Assembly (NCBI RefSeq): GCF_038008685.1
Contig: NZ_JBBOZQ010000001.1
Span: 2,170,001-2,234,000 of the forward strand
Length of the DNA: 64,000 bases
Reading direction: 5' to 3'
Source: Lysinibacillus sp. FSL W8-0992
GTDB lineage: Bacteria > Bacillota > Bacilli > Bacillales_A > Planococcaceae
Shown here one piece after another: positions 1-7,673 of this stretch (its first letter is position 1; each line of letters starts with the position of its first letter). Both the position numbers and the translations under genes were made by a program. The notes beneath the pieces were generated by a model. That model ran no database searches. It was not told the DNA's origin and worked only from the letters and a program-made list of their open reading frames with translations.

Positions 1-70
1 GCAAACAGGATTTAATTAGAGCCAAATCAGTTTTGATTGCTTCTTTGTTTATAATGTCTATTTCATCCAT
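1..70 (-). CDS. 5' end of an unidentified gene, cut by the window edge
   Basis: Reading leftward from an ATG at 70, 23 codons are open to the window edge (MDEIDIINKEAIKTDLALIK...). An AGGGGTG ribosome binding site lies at 77-83, a normal distance upstream. The visible part is acidic and hydrophilic and matches nothing I recognise. It is divergent from the penicillin V acylase gene, and the two share a 160-bp intergenic region with a palindrome. Confidence 0.45.
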   Translation of the reverse strand, partial: MDEIDIINKEAIKTDLALIKSCL

Positions 71-100
71 TAATAATCACCCCTACAAACATAATACAAT

Positions 101-160
101 ATTAGTAATCATTATCCAATACGATGAATTGGATGATACATCGTTGGATAATGTACTAAT
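101..160. promoter_or_regulatory. Imperfect palindrome between divergent genes
   Basis: The arm ATTAGTAATCATTATCCAA (101-119) is answered by TTGGATAATGTACTAAT (144-160), an inverted repeat with a two-base insertion. A second small inverted repeat, CGATG/CATCG (122-126, 139-143), sits inside. There is no T tract, and it lies between two divergent starts, so an operator is more likely than a terminator. The bound protein is unknown. Confidence 0.4.
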
Positions 161-197
161 GATTTAAAGCACCATCTATTTTTATTTACCACTTTAA

Positions 198-1244
<1,047 letters not shown>

Positions 1245-1247
1245 TAA

Positions 1248-1290
1248 AGCACCAGGCGCTTATTATGATGTATGAGCACCTGGTCTTTTT
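1248..1290 (+). terminator. Terminator of pva
   Basis: ACCAGGCGCT (1251-1260) pairs with GAGCACCTGGT (1274-1284) with one mismatch and is followed by CTTTTT. Confidence 0.75.
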
Positions 1291-1341
1291 ATGTCTTTTA
1301 ATCACCTCAGAAACTCATTCGTGATAGAGATTGGATTTTTT

Positions 1342-1376
1342 AGTGGATGGCTAAAATAACATAGTAGTGGCTGGTT
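1342..1376 (+). promoter_or_regulatory. Direct-repeat pair upstream of the MocR gene (site 1)
   Basis: AGTGGATGGCT (1342-1352) and AGTGGCTGGTT (1366-1376) are direct repeats exactly 24 bp apart, 100 bp upstream of the MocR-type start. The same repeat and spacing recur at 2910-2944 and near 3283-3318. MocR/GabR-type dimers are known to bind direct repeats, so autoregulation is inferred. Confidence 0.55.
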
Positions 1377-1475
1377 CATGACAAGCAAACTTAGATTAAT
1401 ATATAATCTTTTAGCTTGTATAAAACTGCTAAAAGATGAAAGCATGTTTGATAGAATATTATGAGGTGAGTATAT

Positions 1476-2906
1476 ATGGATTGGAAACCAGATAGAAAAG
1501 CAAAGAAAGCTATCTATAAACAACTCGCAGAATATATTGAAAAGGGGATAGCTGATGGTACATTTCCACCTGATAAACCATTACCATCAGAGAGGTATTT
1601 GGCTAGTACATTGCATGTAAATAGAAGTACGGTCGTTCATGCATATGACGAATTAGAATCTTTAGGGCTAATTGATAGAACTAGAGGAAGCGGTACTACG
1701 ATAAGTAAAGATATATGGGGTATAACAAAAAAGCGGATTCCGAGCTGGAATCGATATATTGAGGCGGGTTCATTTTTACCTAGTCTACCTGTAACACAAA
1801 AAATAAGAAAAGAAGCAGTTGAACATAAATTAATCAATTTAGCTTCCGGTGAATTGTCAGAAGATCTTTTCCCTAAAAGATTTTTAAGCGAGATTACTTC
1901 AACGCGTTCTTTTATTGGAAGCTTAGGATACGATCATCCACAAGGAAATGAAATCCTTAGAAGTACACTTACAAAACATGTGAAAATTAGTCGAGGAATC
2001 GAAACAAACGCTTCTTCAATACTTATAACATCTGGAGCGCAACAAGCATTACATTTAATTGTCCAATGTTTGTTAAAGCCTGGTGATGCAATTGCTATAG
2101 AAGACCCTTCATATAATTACAATCTTCCTACTTTTAAATCAGCAGGTATCCAAGTACATTATTTACCTGTTAATGAAGAGGGGATTAATCCAGAAGATTT
2201 GCAAATGTTATATAAAAAACACCGAATAAAAATGATTTTTTTAAATCCATATTTTCAGAATCCGACTGGCTACTTAATGAATCAAAAGAAAAAAGAAGCG
2301 ATTTTAGACATATCCTCTAAGCTTGGAATTCCTGTTGTAGAAGACGATCCTTATAGTTTAACCGCTTTTTCAGGAGAAAAAATTTCAACCCTTAAATCAA
2401 TGGATAAGAACGGCAATGTTTTATATATTAGCTCGTTGTCTAAAATTGTCGCTTCAGGACTAAGAATTGGGTGGATTATAGGCCCAACATCAGTAATTGA
2501 AAGATTGTCCGATGCGAAGCAACAATTAGACTTTGGTCACTCAAGCTATACACAATGGATAGCCAATGATTTTTTAGAATCAGAACATTTCCATTCACAC
2601 ATGAAATGTTTAATTAAGGAATTAGAAAAAAGAAGAAATACAATTATTAAAAGCCTTGATACTTATTTAAAAGGGCTTGTGGAATATTCAATTCCGCAAG
2701 GTGGTATTCATATATGGTGTAAAATACTAAAAAGCTTTAATGAAACCCAGTTACTTGAGGAGTCCATCAAGCAAGGCGTCATTTATGCTCCAGGCTCAAC
2801 ATTGGGTTCCAAAGAAAGCTTTGTTCGTTTTACTTTCGCAAGGGAAGATGAAGATTCGATTGATGAAGGTATAAAAAGGTTTGCACAAGCTCTTCATAGT
2901 TTGTAG
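1476..2906 (+). CDS. MocR/PdxR-type regulator (GntR DNA-binding domain fused to aminotransferase-like domain)
   Basis: The 476 residues have a GntR winged helix-turn-helix at about 12-80 (PLPSERYLASTLHVNRSTVV) followed by a class I/II aminotransferase fold from about 120. The PLP-binding lysine is K323 in SSLSKIVASGLRIGW, so the effector domain can probably bind PLP. MocR proteins such as GabR and PdxR sense a metabolite through this domain and usually control a neighbouring gene. The start follows GAGGTGAG (1462-1469). Three direct-repeat pairs with 24-bp spacing lie upstream, just downstream, and before yfmQ. No amino-acid or vitamin B6 gene sits next to it, so the ligand cannot be told. 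Confidence 0.9.
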   Translation: MDWKPDRKAKKAIYKQLAEYIEKGIADGTFPPDKPLPSERYLASTLHVNRSTVVHAYDELESLGLIDRTRGSGTTISKDIWGITKKRIPSWNRYIEAGSFLPSLPVTQKIRKEAVEHKLINLASGELSEDLFPKRFLSEITSTRSFIGSLGYDHPQGNEILRSTLTKHVKISRGIETNASSILITSGAQQALHLIVQCLLKPGDAIAIEDPSYNYNLPTFKSAGIQVHYLPVNEEGINPEDLQMLYKKHRIKMIFLNPYFQNPTGYLMNQKKKEAILDISSKLGIPVVEDDPYSLTAFSGEKISTLKSMDKNGNVLYISSLSKIVASGLRIGWIIGPTSVIERLSDAKQQLDFGHSSYTQWIANDFLESEHFHSHMKCLIKELEKRRNTIIKSLDTYLKGLVEYSIPQGGIHIWCKILKSFNETQLLEESIKQGVIYAPGSTLGSKESFVRFTFAREDEDSIDEGIKRFAQALHSL

Positions 2907-2909
2907 TTA

Positions 2910-2944
2910 ATTGGATGACTAAAAATAAGCAAGAGTGGATGGTT
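2910..2944 (+). promoter_or_regulatory. Direct-repeat pair downstream of the MocR gene (site 2)
   Basis: ATTGGATGACT (2910-2920) and AGTGGATGGTT (2934-2944) repeat at 24-bp spacing, matching site 1. The site begins directly after the MocR stop codon and precedes a stretch of about 200 bp that ends in a terminator but holds no convincing gene. Confidence 0.55.
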
Positions 2945-3111
2945 TAAATGATATGGAAAACCTATATGATCGTAATAAGGGAAGAGAGCATCATCCCTTA
3001 AGCATTAGCTGCTGATGAGAAAAACTCAAGGTGGCTACCTTTTATTATATTTTATACCGCGTTCATTTTATGATTTAGAATTATTCCCACTCTAAGCTTA
3101 AAATGAAAGAA
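2945..3111 (+). other. Non-coding stretch between operator site 2 and a terminator
   Basis: This stretch has only tiny open frames (17 and 20 codons starting at 2948 and 2953, without good ribosome binding sites). It could be a small RNA, or what is left of a MocR-controlled gene whose body was lost. I recognise no known RNA family. Confidence 0.3.
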
Positions 3112-3160
3112 AATAGAGTAAGCTTCCAATCCTCAGGTTGGAAAATTACTCTATTTTTAT
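3112..3160 (+). terminator. Strong intrinsic terminator
   Basis: AATAGAGTAA (3112-3121) pairs with TTACTCTATT (3146-3155). An inner stem TTCCAATC/GGTTGGAA surrounds a short loop, and TTTTTATT follows. Confidence 0.8.
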
Positions 3161-3282
3161 TATGTCACAATACTTTCATTTGATATTCAAATCTTGTATG
3201 GTATGGTGTTGAATGGAGCATTTCATGAAATCCAATTACTCAATGAATGTAGCAAAAAGATCATTATATGTATCTCTAAAAT

Positions 3283-3318
3283 AAATGGATGGTCAAAAAA
3301 GTATCAAATTGGATGGTT
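3283..3318 (+). promoter_or_regulatory. Direct-repeat pair upstream of yfmQ (site 3)
   Basis: AAATGGATGGTC (3283-3294) and AATTGGATGGTT (3307-3318) again have their TGGATGG cores 24 bp apart. The downstream repeat runs straight into TATAAT (3318-3323). A lone further copy, ATGGATGAT, lies near 3349. This suggests that yfmQ or its promoter is under the same MocR-type regulator. Confidence 0.55.
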
Positions 3319-3456
3319 ATAATCATTATAATTCCTTTATCATTGAGAATGGATGATGAAACATTTATCTAGGTATTTAGTGAAACAATGGCAATGAAGG
3401 TGATAATAAATTATTTGCTATAAAAATGATAAATTTATTGAAAGAGTTGATATGAT

Positions 3457-3903
3457 ATGACATGGGGTTTAATTATTACAATAGTGATTGGATCGATTGT
3501 TAAATTGTTAATGAGTCCTCCAAGTATCGTTGTGGCATGGACTGTAAGTAAATTTGAACTTCATAAAAAACTGGATTCAAAAGATGTTACGGTAACCTAT
3601 AACGGAAAGAACTTAGAAGAAGTAGAAAAAAACAGATTTACTGACTATTTTAATGAAGCGTCCTTTTTAAAAAAGCATTATATCTTCCCAGGCAATGAAA
3701 AATTATTTCTAGAGCCAGAATCGAATGTAACACCATTTGTCATCAACGTAAAAAAGGGAAAAAAAGAAGATGTTCATTTCTTTGTTTTTAATTACGATAA
3801 TCACGTTGATGTAGTGAAGAAATACAAAGAGAAAGTTGTTTCTTATAGTATAAGTTCTGAACATCTACAAAAATTTTCTTTGTCTCCTAAAGCAGTAATT
3901 TAA
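3457..3903 (+). CDS. yfmQ: YfmQ-family protein of unknown function
   Basis: The 148-residue protein starts with one hydrophobic segment (about 3-26, ending at SPPSIVVAW), then a charged domain with FELHKKLD, YFNEASFLKKHYIFPG and DDVVKKYKEKV-like stretches. This layout matches the Bacillus YfmQ family as I remember it. No activity is known for the family; the N-terminal helix suggests membrane anchoring. It ends at a perfect terminator. The upstream MocR-like repeat pair (site 3) suggests control by the regulator at 1476-2906, which is not the usual context for yfmQ. Confidence 0.7.
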   Translation: MTWGLIITIVIGSIVKLLMSPPSIVVAWTVSKFELHKKLDSKDVTVTYNGKNLEEVEKNRFTDYFNEASFLKKHYIFPGNEKLFLEPESNVTPFVINVKKGKKEDVHFFVFNYDNHVDVVKKYKEKVVSYSISSEHLQKFSLSPKAVI

Positions 3904-3949
3904 AGGGCTAAAATACCCTTACCATTCAATTACAAAATCGTTTATCCAG

Positions 3950-3993
3950 CCAGTTATCGGTATAGTACCGATAACTGGTTATTTTAATTTTTG
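3950..3993 (+). terminator. Terminator of yfmQ
   Basis: A perfect 11-bp stem CCAGTTATCGG/CCGATAACTGG with a 7-base loop is followed by TTATTTTAATTTTT. Confidence 0.88.
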
Positions 3994-4193
3994 TATTCGA
4001 TTAAGAAGTTTTGACCGTTTGTTCTATATAGCTTAATTTATTCGTCTATCATCTTAGTGTAGTTTAATATCAAGACTTTTTTCATGTAAAAGAATGAACT
4101 AAACTTTTTGAAAAGTAGTTGTTAAATAGAAAAAAATTTCCCTTTATAGGATGTTAGCTAACAATAAAAATACAACCTATGGGAGGAATTTCA

Positions 4194-4637
4194 ATGGGAT
4201 TTTATTCAACAACCCGAACTGTAAATGCTTCAACAGCACAAATAGCGGACATGATACATGCACAACAAAAGGCAATGGAACTTCTCAAGCGAAATGATTT
4301 AAGTTCATCTATCGTAAAAAATACATTCACTTCATATGGTGCAGCTGTTTTAGGGCTTGTGTTCGTGACAAGCACAGCTGCTTCTGTTGCAGCCGGTTTT
4401 ATTAGCCTTTTAGCAAGCCTCAATGCTTCTGAAAAAGCTTGGCTAGAGAATGATGTGAAAAATGGATATCTACAGCTTTTAGAAACACATTTTACGATGG
4501 TAAATGGAGGATGGGCTTCATGTAACATGACGCTTACACTCAACAAAGAGCGTCCTGGTTATGAATTTGGATTTATCAAATCTAGAAAAATTAATAGTTT
4601 CACAACTCCTAGTGGAGAAATCGCAATACAGAATTAA
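4194..4637 (+). CDS. Small protein with an Ala/Ser-rich hydrophobic centre, function unknown
   Basis: The gene encodes 147 residues from the ATG at 4194, chosen because GGGAGG (4181-4186) sits at ideal distance; an upstream in-frame ATG at 4179 would lie in front of that site. Residues about 45-80 form a hydrophobic, Ala/Ser/Val-rich segment (YGAAVLGLVFVTSTAASVAAG); the C-terminal half is polar, with two Trp and one Cys. There is no typical signal peptide. A perfect 10-bp palindrome, GTTAGCTAAC, lies at 4154-4163. The composition recalls small secreted or membrane-active proteins, but I do not recognise a family. Confidence 0.6.
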   Translation: MGFYSTTRTVNASTAQIADMIHAQQKAMELLKRNDLSSSIVKNTFTSYGAAVLGLVFVTSTAASVAAGFISLLASLNASEKAWLENDVKNGYLQLLETHFTMVNGGWASCNMTLTLNKERPGYEFGFIKSRKINSFTTPSGEIAIQN

Positions 4638-4640
4638 TGA

Positions 4641-4674
4641 AAAAGGCACTTACTAAATTGTAAGTGCCTTTTAT
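4641..4674. terminator. Bidirectional terminator between convergent genes
   Basis: A 13-bp perfect stem AAAAGGCACTTAC/GTAAGTGCCTTTT (4641-4653, 4660-4672) has A and T tracts on both sides, so it serves both flanking genes; the minus-strand stop codon lies inside it. Confidence 0.88.
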
Positions 4675-5102
4675 TCCGTCGCCTTTTTTAAAATAGTAAA
4701 AAAATCGCTATCATTTGAGATTGTATAGGTCTCTTTTGTACTAATGACAGTCAGGGATTTATTTTGAGAATCAAGGAACATCGCATGACCTGTATTTAAT
4801 GTAATGTTGATTCGGTAATCATAATCAAGCCAGGTTGTTGTAACATTTCCAAATTTGGCATTTTTAAAAGCTTCTATAAGTTGCTGTTGTGTTTCTTCGG
4901 GGAGTTTAATTTCCACAAATATATCTTTGTCGTCTATATTGATACTATGAACAGTTACAGTTGAATTTGCTGCATTAAAATTAGCGTTTTTTAATATATC
5001 TGTTGCAGAATAAGTTTGGTTTTTCTTTGTAATAAAACTACTAGTCACAACGATTATGAGTAAAGGCAAAATAACGGTTAATATATATTTTGATTTTTTC
5101 AT
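4671..5102 (-). CDS. Exported or membrane-anchored protein, function unknown
   Basis: The 143-residue protein opens with MKKSKYILTVILPLLIIVVTSS, a lysine start and one hydrophobic helix without a lipobox Cys, so it is either secreted or N-terminally anchored. The rest is a small polar domain with beta-rich stretches (DKDIFVEIKLPEET, WLDYDYRINITLNTG). No catalytic motif is seen. Its start is preceded on its own strand by AGAGGGG. The family is not recognised. Confidence 0.65.
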   Translation of the reverse strand: MKKSKYILTVILPLLIIVVTSSFITKKNQTYSATDILKNANFNAANSTVTVHSINIDDKDIFVEIKLPEETQQQLIEAFKNAKFGNVTTTWLDYDYRINITLNTGHAMFLDSQNKSLTVISTKETYTISNDSDFFTILKKATE

Positions 5103-5223
5103 ATAGACCCCTCTTAATCCTTTTTCAATAATTATAATATGACAGCAAGTAGTTGAAAACGAAGAAGAAACAGGTTATTTTATATAGATAAATGAGCGTG
5201 TTTTTCAAGGTGGAATAAATGAA

Positions 5224-5481
5224 TTGATAGAAGATTTACTTGCAGCATTCATACCTAATGTTAGTATTGCTTTAGATACGCGAAAAATCGATAGAAATAT
5301 TGAATTGTTAAAGAATGAATTTTGGTTTGAAGATATTTATAATGAAGAAAAATATCGAAAGTTATTTTTCGTAAATAGAGAAGTAAGGAGATATCTACAA
5401 AATACTCGTCGTGTGAAAAGAATGATAAAGAAGGAAAAAATTCAAAATGCATTTATAACCTTTTTAAATAAACAACTATGA
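5224..5481 (+). CDS. Small basic protein, function unknown
   Basis: This is an 85-residue frame from a TTG at 5224, about 10 bases after AAGGTGG (5207-5213); the ATG at 5219 in another frame stops after two codons. The protein is rich in Arg, Lys and Glu, and its C-terminal half is strongly basic (RRVKRMIKKEK). It lies 24 bp upstream of the DUF4256 gene, so the two are probably co-transcribed. No family is recognised. Confidence 0.5.
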   Translation: MIEDLLAAFIPNVSIALDTRKIDRNIELLKNEFWFEDIYNEEKYRKLFFVNREVRRYLQNTRRVKRMIKKEKIQNAFITFLNKQL

Positions 5482-5505
5482 CAATTTTATATGGGGGAAA
5501 CGAAT

Positions 5506-6066
5506 ATGCCAAATAAAGAGTTATCACTTGAGCAACATGAGGAACTATTAAAAACTTTGCAAGACCGATTTGAGAAAAATATGAATCGCCATCAAGGTCT
5601 CGAATGGGCTAAAGTACAAGCTAAGCTTGCAGCTCATACGGAAAAACTTTGGTCGCTTAATGAAATGGAAGTTACAGGCGGCGAGCCGGATGTTGTCGAG
5701 TATGATGAAAATACGGACGAGTACATTTTTTATGATTGTGCAACAGAAAGTCCTAAAGGTCGTAGAAGCTTTTGTTACGATCGTGAAGCATGGGAATCAA
5801 GAAAGAAGCATCAACCAGAAAATACAGTAATCGACATGGCAACTACCATGGGCATTGAACTGTTAACGGAGGAACAATACCGAAAATTGCAAGAACTAGG
5901 AAATTTCGATTTGAAAACATCAAGTTGGGTACAAACACCTGCAAATATTAGAAAACTTGGCGGAGCTATCTTTTGTGATCGTCGCTACGACACTGTCTTT
6001 ATGTATCATAATGGAGCAGATTCCTACTATGCTGCAAGAGGCTTCCGTGGCTCGCTTAGGGTTTAA
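5506..6066 (+). CDS. DUF4256 domain protein
   Basis: The gene encodes 186 residues from the ATG at 5506; GGGGGAA (5493-5499) is the ribosome binding site, and the earlier ATG at 5491 overlaps it. The sequence matches the DUF4256 layout: a helical N-terminus (SLEQHEELLKTLQDRFEKN), the core EWAKVQAKL...LWSLNEMEVTGGEPDVV, CATESPKGRRSFCYDREA, and the end ADSYYAARGFRGSLRV. Function is unknown. It has two conserved-looking Cys and many aromatic residues but no known catalytic motif. Confidence 0.85.
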   Translation: MPNKELSLEQHEELLKTLQDRFEKNMNRHQGLEWAKVQAKLAAHTEKLWSLNEMEVTGGEPDVVEYDENTDEYIFYDCATESPKGRRSFCYDREAWESRKKHQPENTVIDMATTMGIELLTEEQYRKLQELGNFDLKTSSWVQTPANIRKLGGAIFCDRRYDTVFMYHNGADSYYAARGFRGSLRV

Positions 6067-6071
6067 TCGTT

Positions 6072-6098
6072 AGAGCTGTTGAGACAGCTCTTTTTTAT
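6072..6098 (+). terminator. Terminator of the DUF4256 gene
   Basis: AGAGCTGT/ACAGCTCT with a TGAG loop is followed by TTTTTATT. Confidence 0.85.
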
Positions 6099-6206
6099 TT
6101 CTTAATAAGAGTTTGAGGTAGATATATAGGAACTGTGATTTTCACAAATAGTTGAGGAATAAAATATTAAAAATAGCAGATAGAACAAATAGTTAGGGCG
6201 AATAGA

Positions 6207-6701
6207 ATGAAGGATAAGAAGGAACGATTGAAAGAATTGCTTGCTCAGCAAAAGCAAAAAATAATAGAAGAGGAGGAAAAAAGAGCTTATAAAATCGTTT
6301 TAGAGGAAGTAAATGATTTGTTTTCGAATATGAGTGTTGAAGAGGAAGTAGCCATTTTATCAAAAGAAGATTCTAAAAAAATCACCGATGATTTATTTGA
6401 AGCATTTCCATTTGGTCACTCGGGAATTGACTGGACACTTATGTTTTCTAAAACTATTTTTTCTAACTTTGTTGATTATGAAAGCGCGCTAGTGGAATTA
6501 GTAATGAAAAATCATAAAGTACATGATGAAATTTGTTATATCATTGATCTGAATGCTCAACATGTTATTAAAACAAAATTGTTTAACATTATTTATAGAG
6601 TCGAAGAAGTGAGGTGTTGGGATAAATATATTTATGCACCTCAAATTAAATTGGTTATTGAATTCCCTTCGAATGATATTGCGGTAGGATGGAAGGAATA
6701 A
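6207..6701 (+). CDS. Hydrophilic protein of unknown function
   Basis: The gene encodes 164 residues from an ATG preceded by TAGGGCG. Residues 1-35 are a highly charged, probably coiled-coil helix (KKERLKELLAQQKQKIIEEEEKR); the rest is a mixed globular domain ending IEFPSNDIAVGWKE. It has no signal peptide or membrane helix. The context (several lone small unknown genes, each with its own terminator) looks accessory. An immunity-like or regulatory role is possible, but nothing in the sequence proves it. Confidence 0.6.
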   Translation: MKDKKERLKELLAQQKQKIIEEEEKRAYKIVLEEVNDLFSNMSVEEEVAILSKEDSKKITDDLFEAFPFGHSGIDWTLMFSKTIFSNFVDYESALVELVMKNHKVHDEICYIIDLNAQHVIKTKLFNIIYRVEEVRCWDKYIYAPQIKLVIEFPSNDIAVGWKE

Positions 6702-6738
6702 ATTTTTATAATATAGCAAATCAGTTAGAACAATAATG

Positions 6739-6784
6739 AAAACAGTCATCAATGCAACATTTGCAATGGTGACTGTTTTTACTA
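6739..6784 (+). terminator. Long hairpin terminator
   Basis: AAAACAGTCA pairs with TGACTGTTTT and continues through an inner TGCAA/TTGCA stem with one mismatch; a T run follows. Confidence 0.85.
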
Positions 6785-6865
6785 TAAGTATTATAAAATA
6801 TTTAGCTAGTCTATATTGAGTTACTTCTTACCTAATATGAAAGTTGTTCGGATTAAGGATTAGAT

Positions 6866-6900
6866 TAAAAGGGTCACCAGGCTGGGAGCAACCCTTTAAT
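6866..6900 (-). terminator. Probable terminator of the YjcZ-family gene
   Basis: Read on the minus strand, AAAGGGT and ACCCTTTT enclose an inner CCAG/CTGG pair. The T tract is short, so strength is uncertain. Confidence 0.55.
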
Positions 6901-6930
6901 TTAGAGAGGTGCATTATTGCTATGATAGTA

Positions 6931-7098
6931 TTAACAATCGTCTCCAGAACTTATGAAAGTAGCGCCGACAATAATTAAAAGAATAAATAGTACAACGATT
7001 AGCACGAATGTTGAACCGTTATTGTTATTACCATAATCATAGTTATTTACTCCACAACAATTATTGTTCCAATTGCCTGCATTTCCGTAGTATCCCAT
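6931..7098 (-). CDS. YjcZ-family sporulation small protein
   Basis: The 55-codon gene begins MGYYGNAGNWNNNCCGVNNY and ends in one membrane helix (TFVLIVVLFILLIIVGATF). This is the YjcZ-family pattern: a Gly/Tyr/Asn-rich head and a conserved FVLIVVLFILLIIVGA helix. Such peptides are known from spore-forming Bacillaceae, are often transcribed in sporulation, and probably sit in a forespore or spore membrane. A perfect AAGGAGGGA ribosome binding site lies 7 bases upstream (7106-7113). Two adjacent Cys in the head are unusual for the family. Confidence 0.88.
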   Translation of the reverse strand: MGYYGNAGNWNNNCCGVNNYDYGNNNNGSTFVLIVVLFILLIIVGATFISSGDDC

Positions 7099-7185
7099 GG
7101 AAAAATCCCTCCTTTCTTCAATGTATAATATGTATTCTGCAAAGAAGTGGGGGGGTGTTTATCCATTAAAAATTTAAACTAGTAA

Positions 7186-7295
7186 TATTTTGTGGGAGAT
7201 GATAAAAGAGGTGTCGACGAAAATGCTACCCTATATATGAAATTTGTAAGCCATCTTCAGCAAGTTTCATAAGGAGCCTTTAGTTTTTGAAATAG
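7186..7295 (+). pseudogene. Scrambled upstream part of a decayed gene
   Basis: Short coding-like pieces appear in different frames here (MKFVSHLQQVS near 7238-7270; HKEPLVFEIATTL near 7268-7306) and seem to lead into the frame at 7296-7427. Joining them needs at least two frameshifts, so this is tentative. Confidence 0.3.
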
Positions 7296-7427
7296 CGACC
7301 ACTTTATAAACATTTAGGTAAGTTTTCCATAGTAAATAGCCTAAAACACTACGATAAAGATTTAGTAGAATATCAGCAATATCAAAACTACTTAAAAAAA
7401 GATTTAATTGAAGTCCCTCTATACTAA
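7296..7427 (+). pseudogene. C-terminal remnant of a decayed gene
   Basis: A 43-codon open frame without a start codon reads RPLYKHLGKFSIVNSLKHYD... and ends ...DLIEVPLY at a TAA. The composition looks like real protein. Upstream pieces in other frames suggest two frameshifts. A transposase C-terminus is one possibility, but I cannot identify the parent. Confidence 0.4.
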
Positions 7428-7445
7428 GTATCCCTTAATAATGGA

Positions 7446-7480
7446 AAATCGCCGATAAAACCGTTTCAATCGCCGATAAG
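7446..7480. repeat. Short direct repeat ATCGCCGATA
   Basis: AATCGCCGATAA occurs at 7446-7457 and again at 7469-7480, followed by AGGCG. It is a small intergenic repeat next to the palindromic element and may be a remnant of a repeat array. Confidence 0.5.
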
Positions 7481-7515
7481 GCGCTATGAATGTGTCTTGC
7501 GGAGAATGCTGATAT

Positions 7516-7626
7516 AAAAAAAATCCACTCGCTTTCCGCGGGCACAACGTAAGCCGCAACCCTCGCTATGCGCGGTGTTAAGTCTTACGCTACGTGCGTT
7601 CCCGCAGGAGTAAGCGTGGATTTTTA
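7516..7626. repeat. Large imperfect palindromic intergenic element
   Basis: AAAAAATCCACTCGCTTTCC on the left is mirrored by AGTAAGCGTGGATTTTT on the right (about 7516-7540 and 7608-7626), with a GC-rich middle that is far above the local base composition. It resembles repetitive palindromic units found between genes in Bacillales and may also end transcription of the minus-strand ATPase gene. It has no coding capacity. Confidence 0.65.
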
Positions 7627-7673
7627 CTTAAAGACAGAAAATTCAAAATCGTTTGGGTGACTGGCACTTTTCG

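Noticed and set aside
1302-1523. 73-codon minus-strand frame upstream of the MocR gene
   Set aside because: It crosses the MocR start and the repeat pair, has no ribosome binding site, and shows no protein-like features.
2990-3060. AAGGTGGCTACC followed later by ATACCGCG, similar to a T-box core
   Set aside because: The two parts are separated by about 20 bases, no stem I or antiterminator is visible, and no aminoacyl-tRNA or amino-acid gene follows.
4202-4546. 114-codon open frame on the minus strand
   Set aside because: It lies fully inside the plus-strand gene at 4194-4637, has no ribosome binding site, and its residue mix is that of a reverse-complement shadow.
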